Numbered from the stretch's first letter, positions 22,730-34,402 are shown. The stretch: 64,000 nt of DNA from Nematopogon swammerdamellus (GCA_946902875.1 OX336336.1:976045-1040044), one strand, 5' to 3'. The notes: generated from the letters alone by a model not told the origin. Made by a program: numbers and translations.

Positions 22730-23090
22730 CACGTCAGCTTCGATAGCTCAGTGGTGCAGACAGTCAACTGTCGCTATTGAATTTTAAGCAACGCTGGGTG
22801 CGGTCAGTACTTAGATGGGTGACCGCTGACCGTTGGAGGCTGACCAAGGTTCGGATTCCTCGTAAAACTGTAAGTCCCTTCCCTCGTAATCTTACTTGGT
22901 GGTAGGGTTTAACCTTCCCGGGTTGGTACCACCGCACTGAATTAAACGTCGGTCGAAACGGCTATGTAAATAGTTTGTGTTTTCCGACCAGTTCAGTGTA
23001 GTCAGCACGATCAAAGGGGGAAGCACTGACATGGCACTGGTGTTATGGGCTGACATCACGGACGTTGTAGGTGATGTTGCAGAACTTAGT
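22730..23090 (+). mobile_element. 5S-headed HaSE-like SINE in copy B
   Basis: Plus-strand full copy. A box-like tagctcagtgg at 22744-22754; 5S-like ttaagcaacgctggg then tacttagatgggtgacc at 22793-22828; B-box-like ggttcggattcc at 22848-22859. The body contains ggtggtagggttt and gttggtaccaccgcac. The tail is gttatgggctgacatcac then gttgtaggtgatgttgc, joined directly to the minisatellite without the usual cggttggc...ttcca end. Confidence 0.87.
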
Positions 23091-23290
23091 AGAATGGACA
23101 GACATAAACGTGTTACGGAAGCCTACTTTTATTATAAAATAACCGTCGGAGGACCTTGGTTGAAAATTGTAAAATTTAGTAGAACGGATAGACATGCATA
23201 TGTTACGGAACCCTACATTCATTTTGCAGAACTTAGTAGAATGGACAGACATAAACGTGTTACGGAACCCTACTTAACAGTTGCACTCCG
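23085..23290 (-). repeat. Short minisatellite of copy B
   Basis: Two to three units with cttagtagaatggacag and gttacggaaccctac, the complement of the array in copy A (14640-15190). The 122-residue open frame at 22977-23345 runs across SINE and minisatellite and is not a gene. Confidence 0.8.
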
Positions 23291-24450
23291 GGAGTGCCGG
23301 CAGATCCCGTGCCACTCTAACTTAACCCTTAACGCAATGACTTAAGGTTTCATTTTAAAAATGACGCTGACGCGATGTCGCGAGTTATACATTTTTACCC
23401 ACCTAAAAAAGTGCCAAGAGCCGCTAAAGAAGTTTTCACTTCAAAAACCTCAGGGTTATCCCCTTTCAAATAAAAAAAAAAAGAATTTTCAAAATCGGCC
23501 CACAATTGACGGAGTAATCGCGTAACAAACATCCAAAAAAAGAAAACATACCGTCAAATTGAGAATCTTTTAGGTCTAAAGTAAATTTCTCGTGAAGACA
23601 AATGCAACGAGCCCAAACACGATGGGTTTATCATGTGTAGTTTAAGAGTTCCTATGGCCACCTTCTGTCTCCATCATCAAACCAGCTCGATGGTACTCGG
23701 TACAGGAGGTACTGGCCAGGTACCATAATAAATTAAGCGCCGGTCGGAAAAGATAAAAAATTTCAAATTTAGAATATTCATGAAACAAGGGTCCGAATAT
23801 GTATCACTAGTATATCGATTCATGTATTTCAACAGGACAGAGAAAATTTCAAAATATTAGGTATTTAATACTTTTTAGTTTTTTTTTTTTTGTTTTTTTG
23901 AAATCGGTTTAATATATTTTAAAACAGTTTTTATTTCATTCTTTTTAGTAATATTACATAAAAAAGAATAATCGAAATCGAATAATCGAAATCGATTGAA
24001 GTGGTACAGAATTATTCGCCATACGTGTCAGACTGCAAATTGCTGAATAAGTCCACATCACAAATGTTTTGCTGAAGGTAACCACACACCATACTAATTT
24101 ATCAAACTGAAAATTGCCGAAAACGACCACATCACAAGTTTTGCTGAAGGTAACCACACACCATAGTATTATGCTGATTTTTCGAAAACCACTGAACCAA
24201 TTTCGATAAAATTGAAATGGGACCACCTCGGAAGTATGACCTAACTAACAAAAAAAGAATTTTCTAAATCGGCCCTCAATTGACGGAGAAATCGTGTTAC
24301 AAACATACAAAAAAATAAAAAAAAAAATAAAAAAAAAAATAAAAAAAAAAACATACAGACGAATTGAGAACCTCCTCCTTTTTTGGAAGTCGGTTAAAAA
24401 ATACAGTCGAATTGAGAAACCTCCTCCTTTTTTTGAAGTCGGTTAAAAAT

Positions 24451-24880
24451 CAACTTCTTTACATACAATAATACGTTAGTGTAAAAATTAGGCACACTAA
24501 CCGTCGTCGTGGACCTGAATGTAATTCTATTAATTTTTTCCTTAAAATTTTATAATTTTTTTTATGCAATGATATTTTTAGTTTCCGTAACTCAAAGAGG
24601 TGTATACGAAAAACAATGTTATCTATCAGGCAACAATAATGTATGTGTCTGCTCGACAGGTTGTGGTGGATGGAGTAGCATAGCCGTGATATTAAACTCG
24701 ACCTTCCCTTACAACCAGTGCGTCGTCGTTTGAAGGAGTCTGCACCGCCGCCCACACCTCTCTCCTCTCGTGTGTGAAATGTCCTCAAACCCAGCGGGTG
24801 AACTAGCGCACTGAGGGTTCCGTACCAGCGCGTAGGTGGGCTAGTATTTATTATTTCTTGTTTTACTTTAGAGTTTGCAC
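24451..24880. other. Spacer, no gene supported
   Basis: No recognisable coding content. The 152-residue minus open frame at 24459-24917 has no known motif and its start lies in the LINE remnant that follows. Confidence 0.4.
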
Positions 24881-24884
24881 TATA

Positions 24885-25079
24885 ATTGTTGTTGACATTG
24901 GGCTTTTGAGAACCCATCGGTTCTCTAAATCGTTTCTTTGTCGCACCGCTAGAGTGTGCAACTGTCTTCCGGCGAGTGTATTTCCTGAATCCTTTATCCT
25001 GGGTGTCTTCAAGCGTCGTACTGACGGGCTAGACAGCCTAGCAACATTCCGCAAACCTGCTGGCATGGCACCTAACTGA
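24885..25079 (+). pseudogene. LINE 3' end: short RT C-terminal remnant
   Basis: The plus-strand frame reads RTHRFSKSFLCRTARVCNCLP, then ASVFPESF and GVFKRRTDGLDSLATF, and stops at 25079. This is homologous to the last 60 residues of the LINE remnant at 16691-17165 (RTARFSKSFLCRTAKVWNGLP, FKSRV), so it is a second, related but distinct Jockey/CR1-type element. The usual W of WNxLP is C here. Everything upstream is missing. A 3' UTR of about 75 bp (25080-25155) ends in a poly-A near 25165-25173, as expected for target-primed insertion. The opposite-strand frame is a shadow. Confidence 0.8.
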
Positions 25080-25304
25080 GCGTGGTTTCGCGAGGAGAGG
25101 TGATTTCGGCTCTGTAGACTGCACCATTGGTCTCTCGGCACAGCCACCCATGCTAGTTTACATTAAAAAAAAACAATAATCACACCACGTTTGATGCTTG
25201 TATATTATATTACCGTTTTTACGATACACCAACAGCAAAACAAAAAATAACCATAAGCAATTTTTTTTTAATTCCTTAAAAATACTTAAAAAACAGAAAT
25301 AGAA

Positions 25305-25695
25305 AAAACCGGCCAAGTGCAAGTCGAACTCGCGCACCGAGGATTCCATATCGCCATGTCATGGCTAGCGCCATGGCGTGTTATGAAATGCTTCATATTA
25401 GTTAAATGTCATGATTAGTTAAAATGATTCATAATCTATCGGCAGATGGCGGGCGCGCATACACTTTTTGGTTTCATCTATGGGAACCCCAGTGATTTTT
25501 TTACTTTTTCTTATTTTTATTATTTGTTGTTACATCGGCCATAAATAACACATATTTTGTGAAAATTTCAACGGGCTACCTATTACGGTTTAAGAGATAC
25601 AGCCCTCGGACGGTCGGACAGACGGACGGACGGAGAGACAGACAGACGGCGTAGGCTTAGTAATAGGGTCCCGTACCGGATACGGAACCCTAAAA
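25305..25695 (+). mobile_element. 'ccggccaagtgc' dispersed repeat, copy 2
   Basis: Full copy from aaaccggccaagtgcaagtc to ggatacggaaccctaaaaa. Its internal landmarks match copy 1 (atggcgtgttatgaaatgc, ttcaacgggctacc, gacagacgg tract). Confidence 0.87.
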
Positions 25696-25898
25696 AACAG
25701 AAATAGAAAAAAAAACATTTCCACGAGGTAGTATTCGAACCCACGAGCATCGAATAAAACTCCATACATTCCGTTTCAGTTACGTTCCGATATAAATTCA
25801 AACTAGCTCTGGCGCCATCTATTATTTAGTAGCGTGAACATGTAATAATCGATTCTTAGTACGTTTCCTGTAGGTGAAACCCTTTTAATTATTTTGCT

Positions 25899-26093
25899 AT
25901 TTTTATCTTTTCTTGGCATAATCCGCTATAATAACACAACTTCTGTAAATATTTCAACCGGCTACCTATTACGGTTCAAAAGTCACAGCAGTAGGACAGA
26001 CAGACAGACAGACAGAAGGCGTAGGCTTAGAAATAGAAGAAGATAATTTTTAGGGTTCCGTATTGATACGGAACCCTAAAAATTATGTTCTGC
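25899..26093 (+). mobile_element. 'ccggccaagtgc' dispersed repeat, 3' partial
   Basis: Right half only: ttctgtaaatatttcaacc, ggctacctattacgg, cagacagac, then gggttccgtattgatacggaaccc, a nearly perfect short palindrome at the end. Confidence 0.75.
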
Positions 26094-26214
26094 TCGGCTG
26101 CACGGAGATAGCTCGCAGCAGCGACACACTTCAGGGCCCACGACAGGTGCCACGCGCTGAGTAAGCGAGCGCACGGCGCGCATGTAAGAAAGAGTCACCT
26201 CCTTTCTGAGAAAT

Positions 26215-26582
26215 CATCAATACTAATAATAAATCTGTAAGGGATGGTCATGGAGTATGTTACTTAGTTTTATGAGATATTGCGCTTGTGGACTCTATGT
26301 ATGATACTAAAACTAAATTGACGATTTTTAGAAATATGTCCTGTATGTATGTATGTATGTTCACTCTTAAACCGTTCATCCGAATTAGATGAAACTTAGT
26401 TCAATCACATTTAACTATACGAGACACAGGATAGGCTAAATAAAATGTTCCGGTTACGCTAAAATGTGGCTCTCATACAAACAGAATTGTTCCGCGCGCC
26501 GAAATAAAGGTACGGTAGCGGGCTTACTTTCTTCTTTTCAAATATGAATTTCACGCAAGCGAAGCCGCGGGCAAAAACTAGT
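26215..26582 (+). repeat. Dispersed 'ggatggtcatggagt' repeat, near complete
   Basis: From aatactaataataaatctg through gggatggtcatggagt, gacgatttttagaaat, cttaaaccgttcatccg, acgctaaaatgtggctc and aaataaaggtacgg, to cgaagccgcgggcaaaaac. The best full-length representative of this family in the window. Confidence 0.8.
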
Positions 26583-27539
26583 GTACTATAAATATTACTC
26601 ACATTATGTATGACATATACCCTTCATCTATCATTGCACATGTCTTTTGAAATCACGATTAGATCAACTTTGCTTATAGAAGAAAGTCGTGAAATTGAAT
26701 CTGAATTTACTAACAAAAAAAAAAAATTTGGTTGTGTGTCAGGATCGTGGCACGTGAAAATCTGTTGTCTCTATCTCCTCCACTGGGAAACAGCAGTTAC
26801 AGCAACTCTCATATAAGAAAGAAGCTCCACAGAGAATTTTGAGTAATTTTTTTTATATATTGGTCACCCTGAGGACGACCCCTTTTTCATATAAAACTGG
26901 GGACAAAATTGTCCCCGGAGTCACCCCTAAAACTTGGTTTTAATTTTTTATTTTAATTATTTCTTTATATAAAATCGACTGGAATATAAAGCCTTCAAAT
27001 TAATCTGACTTTGAACATTCTATTCTACTGTCTCATAAGTTCGCCGAACCTTTCGCCGCCTTCGTCGCGTCATCACTGCGGGCGGGCTGCGCAAAAATCC
27101 TCCATCAGATGAGAATTGGACGAAAGGATAAAGCAGATCGATCATTCGGCGTCCACTTTGTCCGGCGGCCCACTTCTGAAAGCGTCATAATTCATTTTGT
27201 TCGGGTCGGCGAAGGGAGTAAGTCGCGCGTGAGTGATGACCGGGCAGTTGGCGCTGCGCACACAGCAACTCTTCGCACACCGGTGCCCGATATCAATTGC
27301 CGCTGCGCTCCGCGTTCCGTAAATAGTTCTTTTCTTTATGTTATCTGGCATGCATGGCTACACAGATCCTGAGATGAATTGCCAGATTACCCATCAATCA
27401 ACACGGTAGGTTTCGCCAAAATTCCTATCATTTAATTTATTTAATTAATGTTATTGCACATCATATAAGCATATACAAGTAATTCAACTAGTTCGTCAAA
27501 CAAAAAACATATATCAAGTAAATTAACGAATAACCTATA
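26583..27539. other. Spacer, no gene supported
   Basis: A piece at about 26735-26820 (gtgtcaggatcgtgg, ctgttgtctctatc) belongs to the short repeat seen near 43545. The palindromic acaaaattgtccccgg lies near 26893. The overlapping open frames at 27109-27372 carry no motif I recognise. Confidence 0.4.
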
Positions 27540-27656
27540 AACAAAAAAAAAAGAATCATCAAAATCGGTTCACCCAGTCGAAAGTTCTGAGGTAACAAAC
27601 ATAAAAAAAATACAGTCGAATTGAGAGCCTCCTCCTTTTTTTGAAGTCGGTTAAAA
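27540..27656 (-). repeat. 'gaagtcggttaaaa' repeat fragment
   Basis: Contains aaaatcggttcacccagtcg, ttctgag and tcctcctttttttgaagtcgg. The same end module occurs at the edges of composite copies A and B, and at 32195 and 40200. Confidence 0.75.
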
Positions 27657-27780
27657 ATCATCATTCATCCATCATGGGGATCAACGGCATTGTCCCCATT
27701 AAGTTTGTAAGTTTGGATGTAGAAGATAATATCCGAAAGGATAATACTCATCCGATTTTAAAAATTACTTGACCAAGATT

Positions 27781-27816
27781 TAGAATGGACCTTCAGGATG
27801 TACATAGGCTATGCGA
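27781..27816. repeat. Empty-site relative of the 53.3-kb nest
   Basis: Reads tagaatggaccttcaggatg then tacataggctatgcg. The same line of sequence at 53276-53930 is interrupted by two transposons (53294-53603 and 53623-53916). Confidence 0.7.
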
Positions 27817-27827
27817 TCTAGTCCTTC

Positions 27828-28078
27828 CTTATCCTTCCTTACCTATAATAAAATCCAACGTCTGCTTTCTGTCTGAGTGTCTGAGTGTCTGAGTGTATGT
27901 CTGTCTGTCCGCTTATAACTCGAGAACCACTGAACCGATTTTAATAAAACAAAATTCTACGGATAGCTTGATTCTTCCCATCAACTATAGGCTACTTACT
28001 AGCACGCTAAATGGCTTATGAGGTTACCAGTGAAGTGAAATATGAGAGCGGGCGGAGCCGCGGGCACAGCTTGTTATA
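27828..28078 (-). repeat. Dispersed 'gtgcccgcggc' repeat, copy 2
   Basis: Minus-strand copy. Ccttacctataataaaatcc at the left, a triple ctgagtgt run (27874-27897), aactcgagaaccactg, ggcttatgaggtta, and the end agccgcgggcacagc at 28060. Confidence 0.82.
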
Positions 28079-28662
28079 TATAAAGGACTGTATCTTTTGA
28101 ACCGTTACACGTACGTAGCCGGTTAAAATTTTCACAGAATATATTATTATGGTGGATATCCTAACAAATAATTTAAAAAAAAACTGCCAAGCGCACGTTG
28201 GACTCTTATGTGTCGTCTTGTCCGCTTTCTCCAATAAAGAACGTCTCTACACTTCAGATCTCGTGTGTTGTTGTCGAGAGTAGAACACAAAGCAAAACCG
28301 CCCAATCTATGTGCAGAGCTGATGTGGCCAGCGAAATAAAAAAGTAAGGGTTGTATTTTCGTTGCATGTCACACCGGATACAGAGTGGATCTAGAAGCGA
28401 GACAGAGCAGAGTGAAGGGTGAGGCGATGTTCGCACTCGAGCGGCCGTGTGATCCGGGGTCACGGTGATACCACCAGTCACCGCGTCTCTCGACAACACC
28501 ACCTCTAGTGCCAGATCCGGCATGACGAGTTTATGTCCTCATCTGTTATTCGGGTAAAACATCGTTTATATAAAGGATAACACTCGAAACTATTTATACA
28601 CATTTTTTTCAGAATTGTTTACCTAAAAGTTTTGAATATACGGAGCCAATTTTATTGGGTTC
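28079..28662. other. Spacer, no gene supported
   Basis: 28090-28140 resembles a short piece of the 'ccggccaagtgc' family (gtagccggttaaaattttcac). The rest has no recognised content; the 89-residue minus open frame has no known domain. Confidence 0.4.
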
Positions 28663-29012
28663 AAGATATAACTGGACAATTTAACGCGATACAACTGGGC
28701 AATTTGACAAGATATAACTGGACAATTTAACAGGATATAACTGGGCGATTTAACAAGATATAACTGGACAATTTAACAAGATACAACTGGGCAATTTAAC
28801 AAGACACAACTAGGCAATTTAACAAGATGTAAGTGCATAATTGAACAAGATATAACTGGGCAATGTAACAAGATATAACTGGACAATTTAACAAGATATA
28901 ACTGGACAATTTAACAAGATATAACTGGGCTATTTAACAATATATAACTGGAAAATTTAACAAGATACAACGTGGGCAATTTAACAAGATATAACTGGAC
29001 AATTTAATCGTG
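28663..29012. repeat. 23-bp tandem array (about 15 units)
   Basis: The unit is aagatataactgg then a/g, caatttaac. About 15 units lie head to tail. Many alternate between tggac and tgggc in the middle, hinting at a 46-bp dimer. One unit has a 1-bp insertion (acgtggg). Unlike the 30-bp satellite, the period is not a multiple of three and no long frame results. Confidence 0.92.
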
Positions 29013-31297
29013 ATATATTATGTTTCCTTTCTCATTTGAGTTTGCATTTATTTATTTCTGGACAAATAATCTGTGTACAGCTAGGCACAGCCTGTTCTAG
29101 GCTAACTAGAAGGGAATAATAAATAAATACATTATAGACTATGTCTTACGCGAAAAACAGATGAGGGTGTAACCTGCTTACACCGGCTCTAAGAGCACTC
29201 CGCCTCCGCACAGCGCAGCTGACGTGTCACTCACTAGACCGCGACGGTCCGGCTTGTTGGGGGAGGGCAGACGGAGAGTGCTCAGTCTTGGCGGCCTTCA
29301 AGGTAGAAACTACATATATGTACATACTGACACGATGCGAATTTCCCGCCGTGTTTGCTAAGTTAACTAGTAAAATATTCTATTATAAACTACACTCGTC
29401 GAACATAAAATACGCTTGATTTGGTTGCCGCGCAAATCGCGCGGAAGTTCGGGCCGCTGAAACAACGTGTCCTTGCCTACTTCGGCAGCCAATCACAGCA
29501 AAGGGGTTCTCACGGCGGCTAAGGCGACGACACACACAGGATTTCTTTTGCTTTGCGGAGATCGGAGTGTCAACCTAGTCGGCCTTCGAGTCGTCTTTAG
29601 AGTTATCAACCTAATTGAAAGGACTTTTTATTGTTTGGATTGACACGTTTGAATAGGATGCTATTCCCTGAGATACAAACATTCTTTTCTAATGTAAACT
29701 GTGGGAAAATTCAACATATCTGACATTTTCTGTAACTAAATATTAATAAATATTAATTCTTTTTCAATAAAATCGTTATTGACGGCTATAAAGTTCACTA
29801 AGAACAATAAAACTTAGGATAGGCGGTCAACTTAGTCGATCTACGAGCACCCGTTCTACTCGTGCCCGCGACTGTGTCGACGGCCTTATGGAATTGAATC
29901 TGCGCAGTACGAATTGCTGACCGAATCACTTTCGTTTCTGCGGTCGCCGAGTTTGCAGCGAACCTGAACTGCTAAAAAAATAAGAAACCTCCCACACAAG
30001 GTACGCCTGCTAGGTAGCACATCCCTAAGTTGCGCTTGGTTAATAAGAATGTAATTCAGATCCTCCTTGTTTTGTAGTAATGTTTGTGTCTACGGCTAAC
30101 ATTTTTCTACGAATTGCTGACTCAATGTGCACATTTTTCTTCTATCTAACTGCTTGTAATTTCAGCTTGCACTCCACTACTAGGCTGTACTTGCCGTACA
30201 TAATGTTCTTGTGTTCCCCACCTACTAAGGAATGGTAGAAATTAGTTATTTGTACCTTGTGGCAGGGCCGCCGCCATTAGTGAGAACTGCATGTATTTTT
30301 GGCGCGGCCATATTGTGACTTTGAAAAGAAAAGAACACATTCTATTGAGAAATTGAGAATTGCTACCAATAATTTTTAATGTTTATGTTCATGAGAGCGG
30401 AGGTAGTAGCCGGGCCACTAAGCCATAAAGGTGAACCTGAAAAGCCGAACTCTCACTAACATTTTAATTCTAGTGAATGGAAAGTAAAGAAAAAAAACAA
30501 GTAATACTTTCAGGTATAAAATTTATTTCCAAAAGACAATATTCTCAAGGTCACCTTACTCACTTTATTCTTTCCTTTTTTTTTTTATAATGAATAAATT
30601 TACCTATTCTCTGTATTGGTTGTGTTTGAAAATTGCTTGATGTGAAAGGCGTGCGTGCCGGGCCCTGAGCATGTAGGAGGGCCGCGCCGCACTATATTTG
30701 CCGATGCTATCTACTGCTACTGTGTCTTAGTTATTGTGTTTTACTTCGCTATGTGATGCTAAATTAAATTATGCTTACTGCTTATGATGTGAATATTGGT
30801 GCTTGTGTATTGCGCTCTAACGCTTAAACCACCTCGCTTTACATGCTTAAATATATAATATCACCCTGCTAATGCTGGTCTTGTAACCAACATTGCAGTG
30901 GGAGCTTGGTCGGGGCTGGCGAGCTTGGCTGAGCAAGCTTGACCGGAAAGTGTGAGCTTGGCTTGGGCGAGCAAGTCACGCTAACCCTCACTCCCGCCGC
31001 CTCGCTGAAGGCGTGGGGCCGATTCGAGCCGATCCCGCAATGCTGACTATGCGGCTACCCTCCTGATCGCTCTCGCCCGGGTCTGGCCTACCTGACCCCT
31101 GACCGATGTCTACTCCGAGTGCGACTGGCGGCCGAGCCACTCTCACGGCCTACAAGCGACCACTCCCTGCTAACCTACGCTCTCTCTGGGACTTCTAGTT
31201 TTCTTCCCCCTCCCCCTACTCGCTTCTCGCGTCCGGAGCTACGACTACCTATAAGATAAGTAAATTATTAAACTGCGATGTAAGAATCTCGGATCAA
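29013..31297. other. Unassigned 2.3-kb stretch, no gene seen
   Basis: No open frame of note and no recognised domain on either strand. GC-rich patches at 29185-29290 and 30890-31250 contain clusters of gagcttgg (30901-30968). It could be an old LTR or host non-coding DNA, but I found no matching terminal repeats, primer-binding site or gag/pol motif. Confidence 0.4.
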
Positions 31298-31502
31298 GAC
31301 TAATTCTACTGAACTATTGTAGTACTGTACAATGTTGAATCCGCTTCACGGATAAATATAATCTACTGAACTATTGTAGACTGTGCAATGTTGTAATCCG
31401 CTTCACGGATAAATATAATCTACTGAACTATTGTAGACTGTACAATATTGTAATCCGCTTCACGGATAAATATAATCTACTGAACTATTGTAGTACTAAA
31501 TA
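31298..31502. repeat. Tandem array of about 63-bp units
   Basis: Just over three units, each with ctactgaactattgtag, tgcaatgttg and ccgcttcacggataaat. A final partial unit ends ctattgtagtact at 31497. Units differ by a few substitutions and small indels. Confidence 0.9.
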
Positions 31503-32013
31503 AAAATAACTATGTTTCGGTAAGGTACCTACTCTTTTATTGCCTACTATTAATACCTACCGAACTATTTGCACGGCGACTGGAACGGCTTCACCGAAGT
31601 CGGCCGGGCGAACGTGGCAATACGTATGTGTTGCATTATTTGTCCAGAAATGCTGGAACAATGCGGGAGAGGTAATTTCATTTCGATCGCCGACCACAGA
31701 TTACCATGTCGCCGACTAAATATACTGGTTCGATGGAGCCAGCACAAGGTGAATAAAGATACATTGAAATTTGAAATTGGAATGCCCTTCCAAATGTCAC
31801 CTCAAAATATTGTGTACGTTGCACCTTCGTATAGATATTGTTCACGCCGATATTAATTAGACTGCACTCGAACTTGTCACAATTTGTTCTATCCGGTTCG
31901 ATTACACCCACGTAAGAACCGGCAAGAAACTTCGCAGGGTATTTTTTTTTCATAAATGTTATTACAAGTATTTTAGTGACTAGCCACATAATAACATCGC
32001 CTACAGTATATCA
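31503..32013. other. Spacer, no gene supported
   Basis: Overlapping open frames of 60-103 residues on both strands lack any recognisable motif. Nothing else seen. Confidence 0.4.
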
Positions 32014-32092
32014 AAAAACTATTTAACAAAATATAAAAACCGCCTTCAAAAAGATTTTTGAAGGCGGTTTTTATATTTTGTTAAATAGTTTT
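32014..32092. repeat. Minimal hairpin of the 'ccgccttcaaaa' family
   Basis: Near-perfect inverted repeat of about 37 bp per arm: ataaaaaccgccttcaaaaa and its complement are separated by only two or three bases. It is the outer stem of the hairpins in composite copies A-C with the inner stem and loop deleted. Confidence 0.88.
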
Positions 32093-32300
32093 TTATTTCA
32101 CATTTTTTTGGTAATTTTTTGCTATTAATGTACCCGCCTCGCTTTCCAATCCGACCTTGACAAAATTAAAATGGAACCACACGGGAAGCAGCAGCTTTCA
32201 AAGAAAAATCGGTTCACCCACTCGAAAGTTATGAAACATAAAGAAAAAAAATACAGTCGAATTGAGAACCTCCTCCTTTTTTTGAAGTCGGTTAAAAACA
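32093..32300 (-). repeat. Deleted copy of the composite repeat
   Basis: After the hairpin come taatgtacccgcctcgctttcc, aatccgaccttgac, aatcggttcacccac and tcctcctttttttgaagtcgg. This is the start and end of the A/B/C composite with the middle removed. Confidence 0.78.
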
Positions 32301-33289
32301 CAAGATTGAGTGCAAGATTAACAATTTTACTTAGAGTTTTGACTACAAAGGCTTATTAAGTGTAGATTAATTTAGAGTATGTTATGTCAATAAATATATT
32401 AAATAAATAAAGAAACGATTATATAAAAAAGTGGCAGGCTATCTCACTCGCGCATGCGTGCATTGTCTGTGCACGGAAACCATTTGCAATAATTTCTATT
32501 GAACCGTGTAACGCGTTACAAACGTTGTTATTTGAGCGCAGTGTTGCATGCGACCCGCTACTGTGTAGCCCTCAGTTACCTAAATTCACGGCTCAGCAAA
32601 CCTGACACCTCACCATGTCTCACGACTCCCGCACGCACGTACATTCCGACCAACAAATACATGAAAGGCTCAATTTTGAACCCTACGTCCCCGCGATAGC
32701 GGTCAAAGTCGATCGGTAATGATTAATGACTTGATGAGACCGAATTCCCTCCCTATCACTTCGACGCAGTAGTCGTTCATGCCAGTTTCAATATCGTACA
32801 GTAACACTATGCTCTCTGAAGTAGGGTTGCCACTCCGGTAGTATATTTTACCGGATAAATTGAACCAATAATCGTTGTAAGGGTCATTGTTTCGCCGGAG
32901 ACTCGAAATTGACGACAACGACGCGGGCGGCGCGACGGGGCGGATACCTAAACCCTTGCTGGCACACGTTAAACCTACCTATAACTCTGTGGACTCAACC
33001 CCCGTCGGCTGTGAATGGATCACGCCCACAGATCAGGGATTTCTGTGATCACGCCACATTCCTATGCACCACACCCGCACCCCGCTAAGCTTACCCCAGC
33101 CTCCCCGCTCCTATTTTTATTTTTGCGATTAGTATACAGTGCAAAATGGAAAGCCGCACGGATAATAATTTGCCTATAAGTTGTAAATTATATATAACTT
33201 GGCGGTATCAAAACTCACAATTTATTTGTATGGTAATTTTATTTTATTTGTATGCTCCTTCGTACCAATAACTAATCGCGCTATTTCTA
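32301..33289. other. Spacer, no gene supported
   Basis: No recognised gene or repeat. Short open frames at 32499 and 32703 have no motif. Confidence 0.4.
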
Positions 33290-33505
33290 CCGGTTTTTTG
33301 AAGTTAGCGGCGCTTGGCACTTTTTTTAGATGGGTAAAAAATTTTAAACTCGCGTCAGAACTCGCGTCAGATCCGTAGCCTGATCGAAAAAGCGTAAGAT
33401 TCGAAACTTCTTTAGCGGCGCTTGGCACTTTTTTTATATGGATAAAAAAATGTTAAACTCGCGTCAGATCCGTAGCCTGATCGAAAAAGCGTAAGATTCG
33501 TTGAA
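33290..33505. repeat. Tandem duplicate of a composite-repeat module
   Basis: Two direct copies of about 110 bp, each with ttagcggcgcttggcac, aactcgcgtcag, ccgtagcctgatcgaaaaag and cgtaagattcg (33306-33397 and 33412-33501). Composite A and B contain the related phrase ttagcggctcttggcac inside their inserted block. A further related phrase (ctgccggcactcccgg) lies at 33762. Confidence 0.8.
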
Positions 33506-34064
33506 ATTATGGATGAAAGTTTGATTTTTCTGAGAAATAAACTTTTTGATGTAAAATAATTATAATAGTTCTGTAGTGTTAAATTTTTTATGTAATATCA
33601 ATTGTCATGTTTGTCTACGATAGCGCAATAAATGAATATTCTATTTTACCACATAAATTATAGTACTTTTATACTGATAAATAAAACAATTCGTGCGAAA
33701 TTATTCCCTAACCATTTCAAAATATTCAAAAATGCACAACGTTGATGTTTAAGTTTTTACTTCTGCCGGCACTCCCGGAGTGCAACCCGAAGCTTTTTTT
33801 TGTCATCTTTTGTCTCTGTCCATGAAGCCTGCAGTTGAATTCCTGGAGCGCTGCCAGCAAACACTCTGACCACATCAGCGACCCGGCTGCGGCGCGGCGC
33901 CCGCGCCCGGGCCCGCGCGCGGAGGCAACTGTCGATTTTTTTTTTCGCTGAGCCCGTGAAATGCTCTGTTTCGTCGAGGCGAGTAAATCCAAACGGAAGC
34001 TTGCACTCGAAATCGAAGCAAGGGATGCACTCTAAAATCGGAATCTCATGTTTTTGGGTTTCTT
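33506..34064. other. Spacer with GC-rich patch, no gene seen
   Basis: 33880-33930 is a GC-rich stretch that gives Arg/Ala-rich open frames on the minus strand. There is no domain in them. Confidence 0.4.
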
Positions 34065-34266
34065 TCAAGGAACCTGACACGGTTGTCTATATCACCTAGT
34101 ACACCCTCGATGTCAGCCCACCATGCCTCGGTGAACTAGGTGCCACGTCAATGTTTCCGTTTGGTTCCGCCGGCTACACTGAACTGGACTTAAAACATTA
34201 ACTATATTAATTGCAGGTAACAATTCAAACAGGTTAAACCCTACCACCTATTAAGATAAGGGAACG
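34065..34266 (-). mobile_element. SINE fragment
   Basis: Begins aacctgacacggttgtctat, then cgatgtcagcccac, gaactaggtgccacgtca and ctacactgaactggac, and ends ccctaccacctattaag. Internally deleted and headless. Confidence 0.7.
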
Positions 34267-34402
34267 CACTAAGGAACACCTACGCGACCCTTTTACAGGA
34301 CACAGAATTTTAAACGCTTTCAGAAAATACAAACACAAAAAAGAGATTTCTTTTTTTCAATAAAAAGTTGTTCGATATTCTAGTAGCTCGAATATAGGGG
34401 AG

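Larger units (their letters stand above)
22137..24450 (-). mobile_element. Composite dispersed repeat, copy B (inverted to A)
   Basis: Minus-strand counterpart of copy A (13505-15990). It has the same terminal hairpin (22215-22600), the ctcggccttcggcctcgcg block, the same 5S-headed SINE at the same internal position, the gggttccgtaac minisatellite (shorter), the ggttaccttcagcaaaac pair and the ggaggaggttctcaattcg end, here doubled (24340-24450). Two copies sharing a nested insertion at one site means either the composite moved as a unit or the region was duplicated and inverted. Confidence 0.8.

Noticed and set aside
28265..28500. Small MITE bounded by gttgtcgagag and its complement
   Set aside because: The inverted match is only 11-13 bp and there is no matching target duplication or second copy in the window.
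29013..31297. LTR retrotransposon or solo LTR
   Set aside because: No pair of long direct repeats, no TG...CA ends that I can match, no primer-binding site and no gag/pol motifs.
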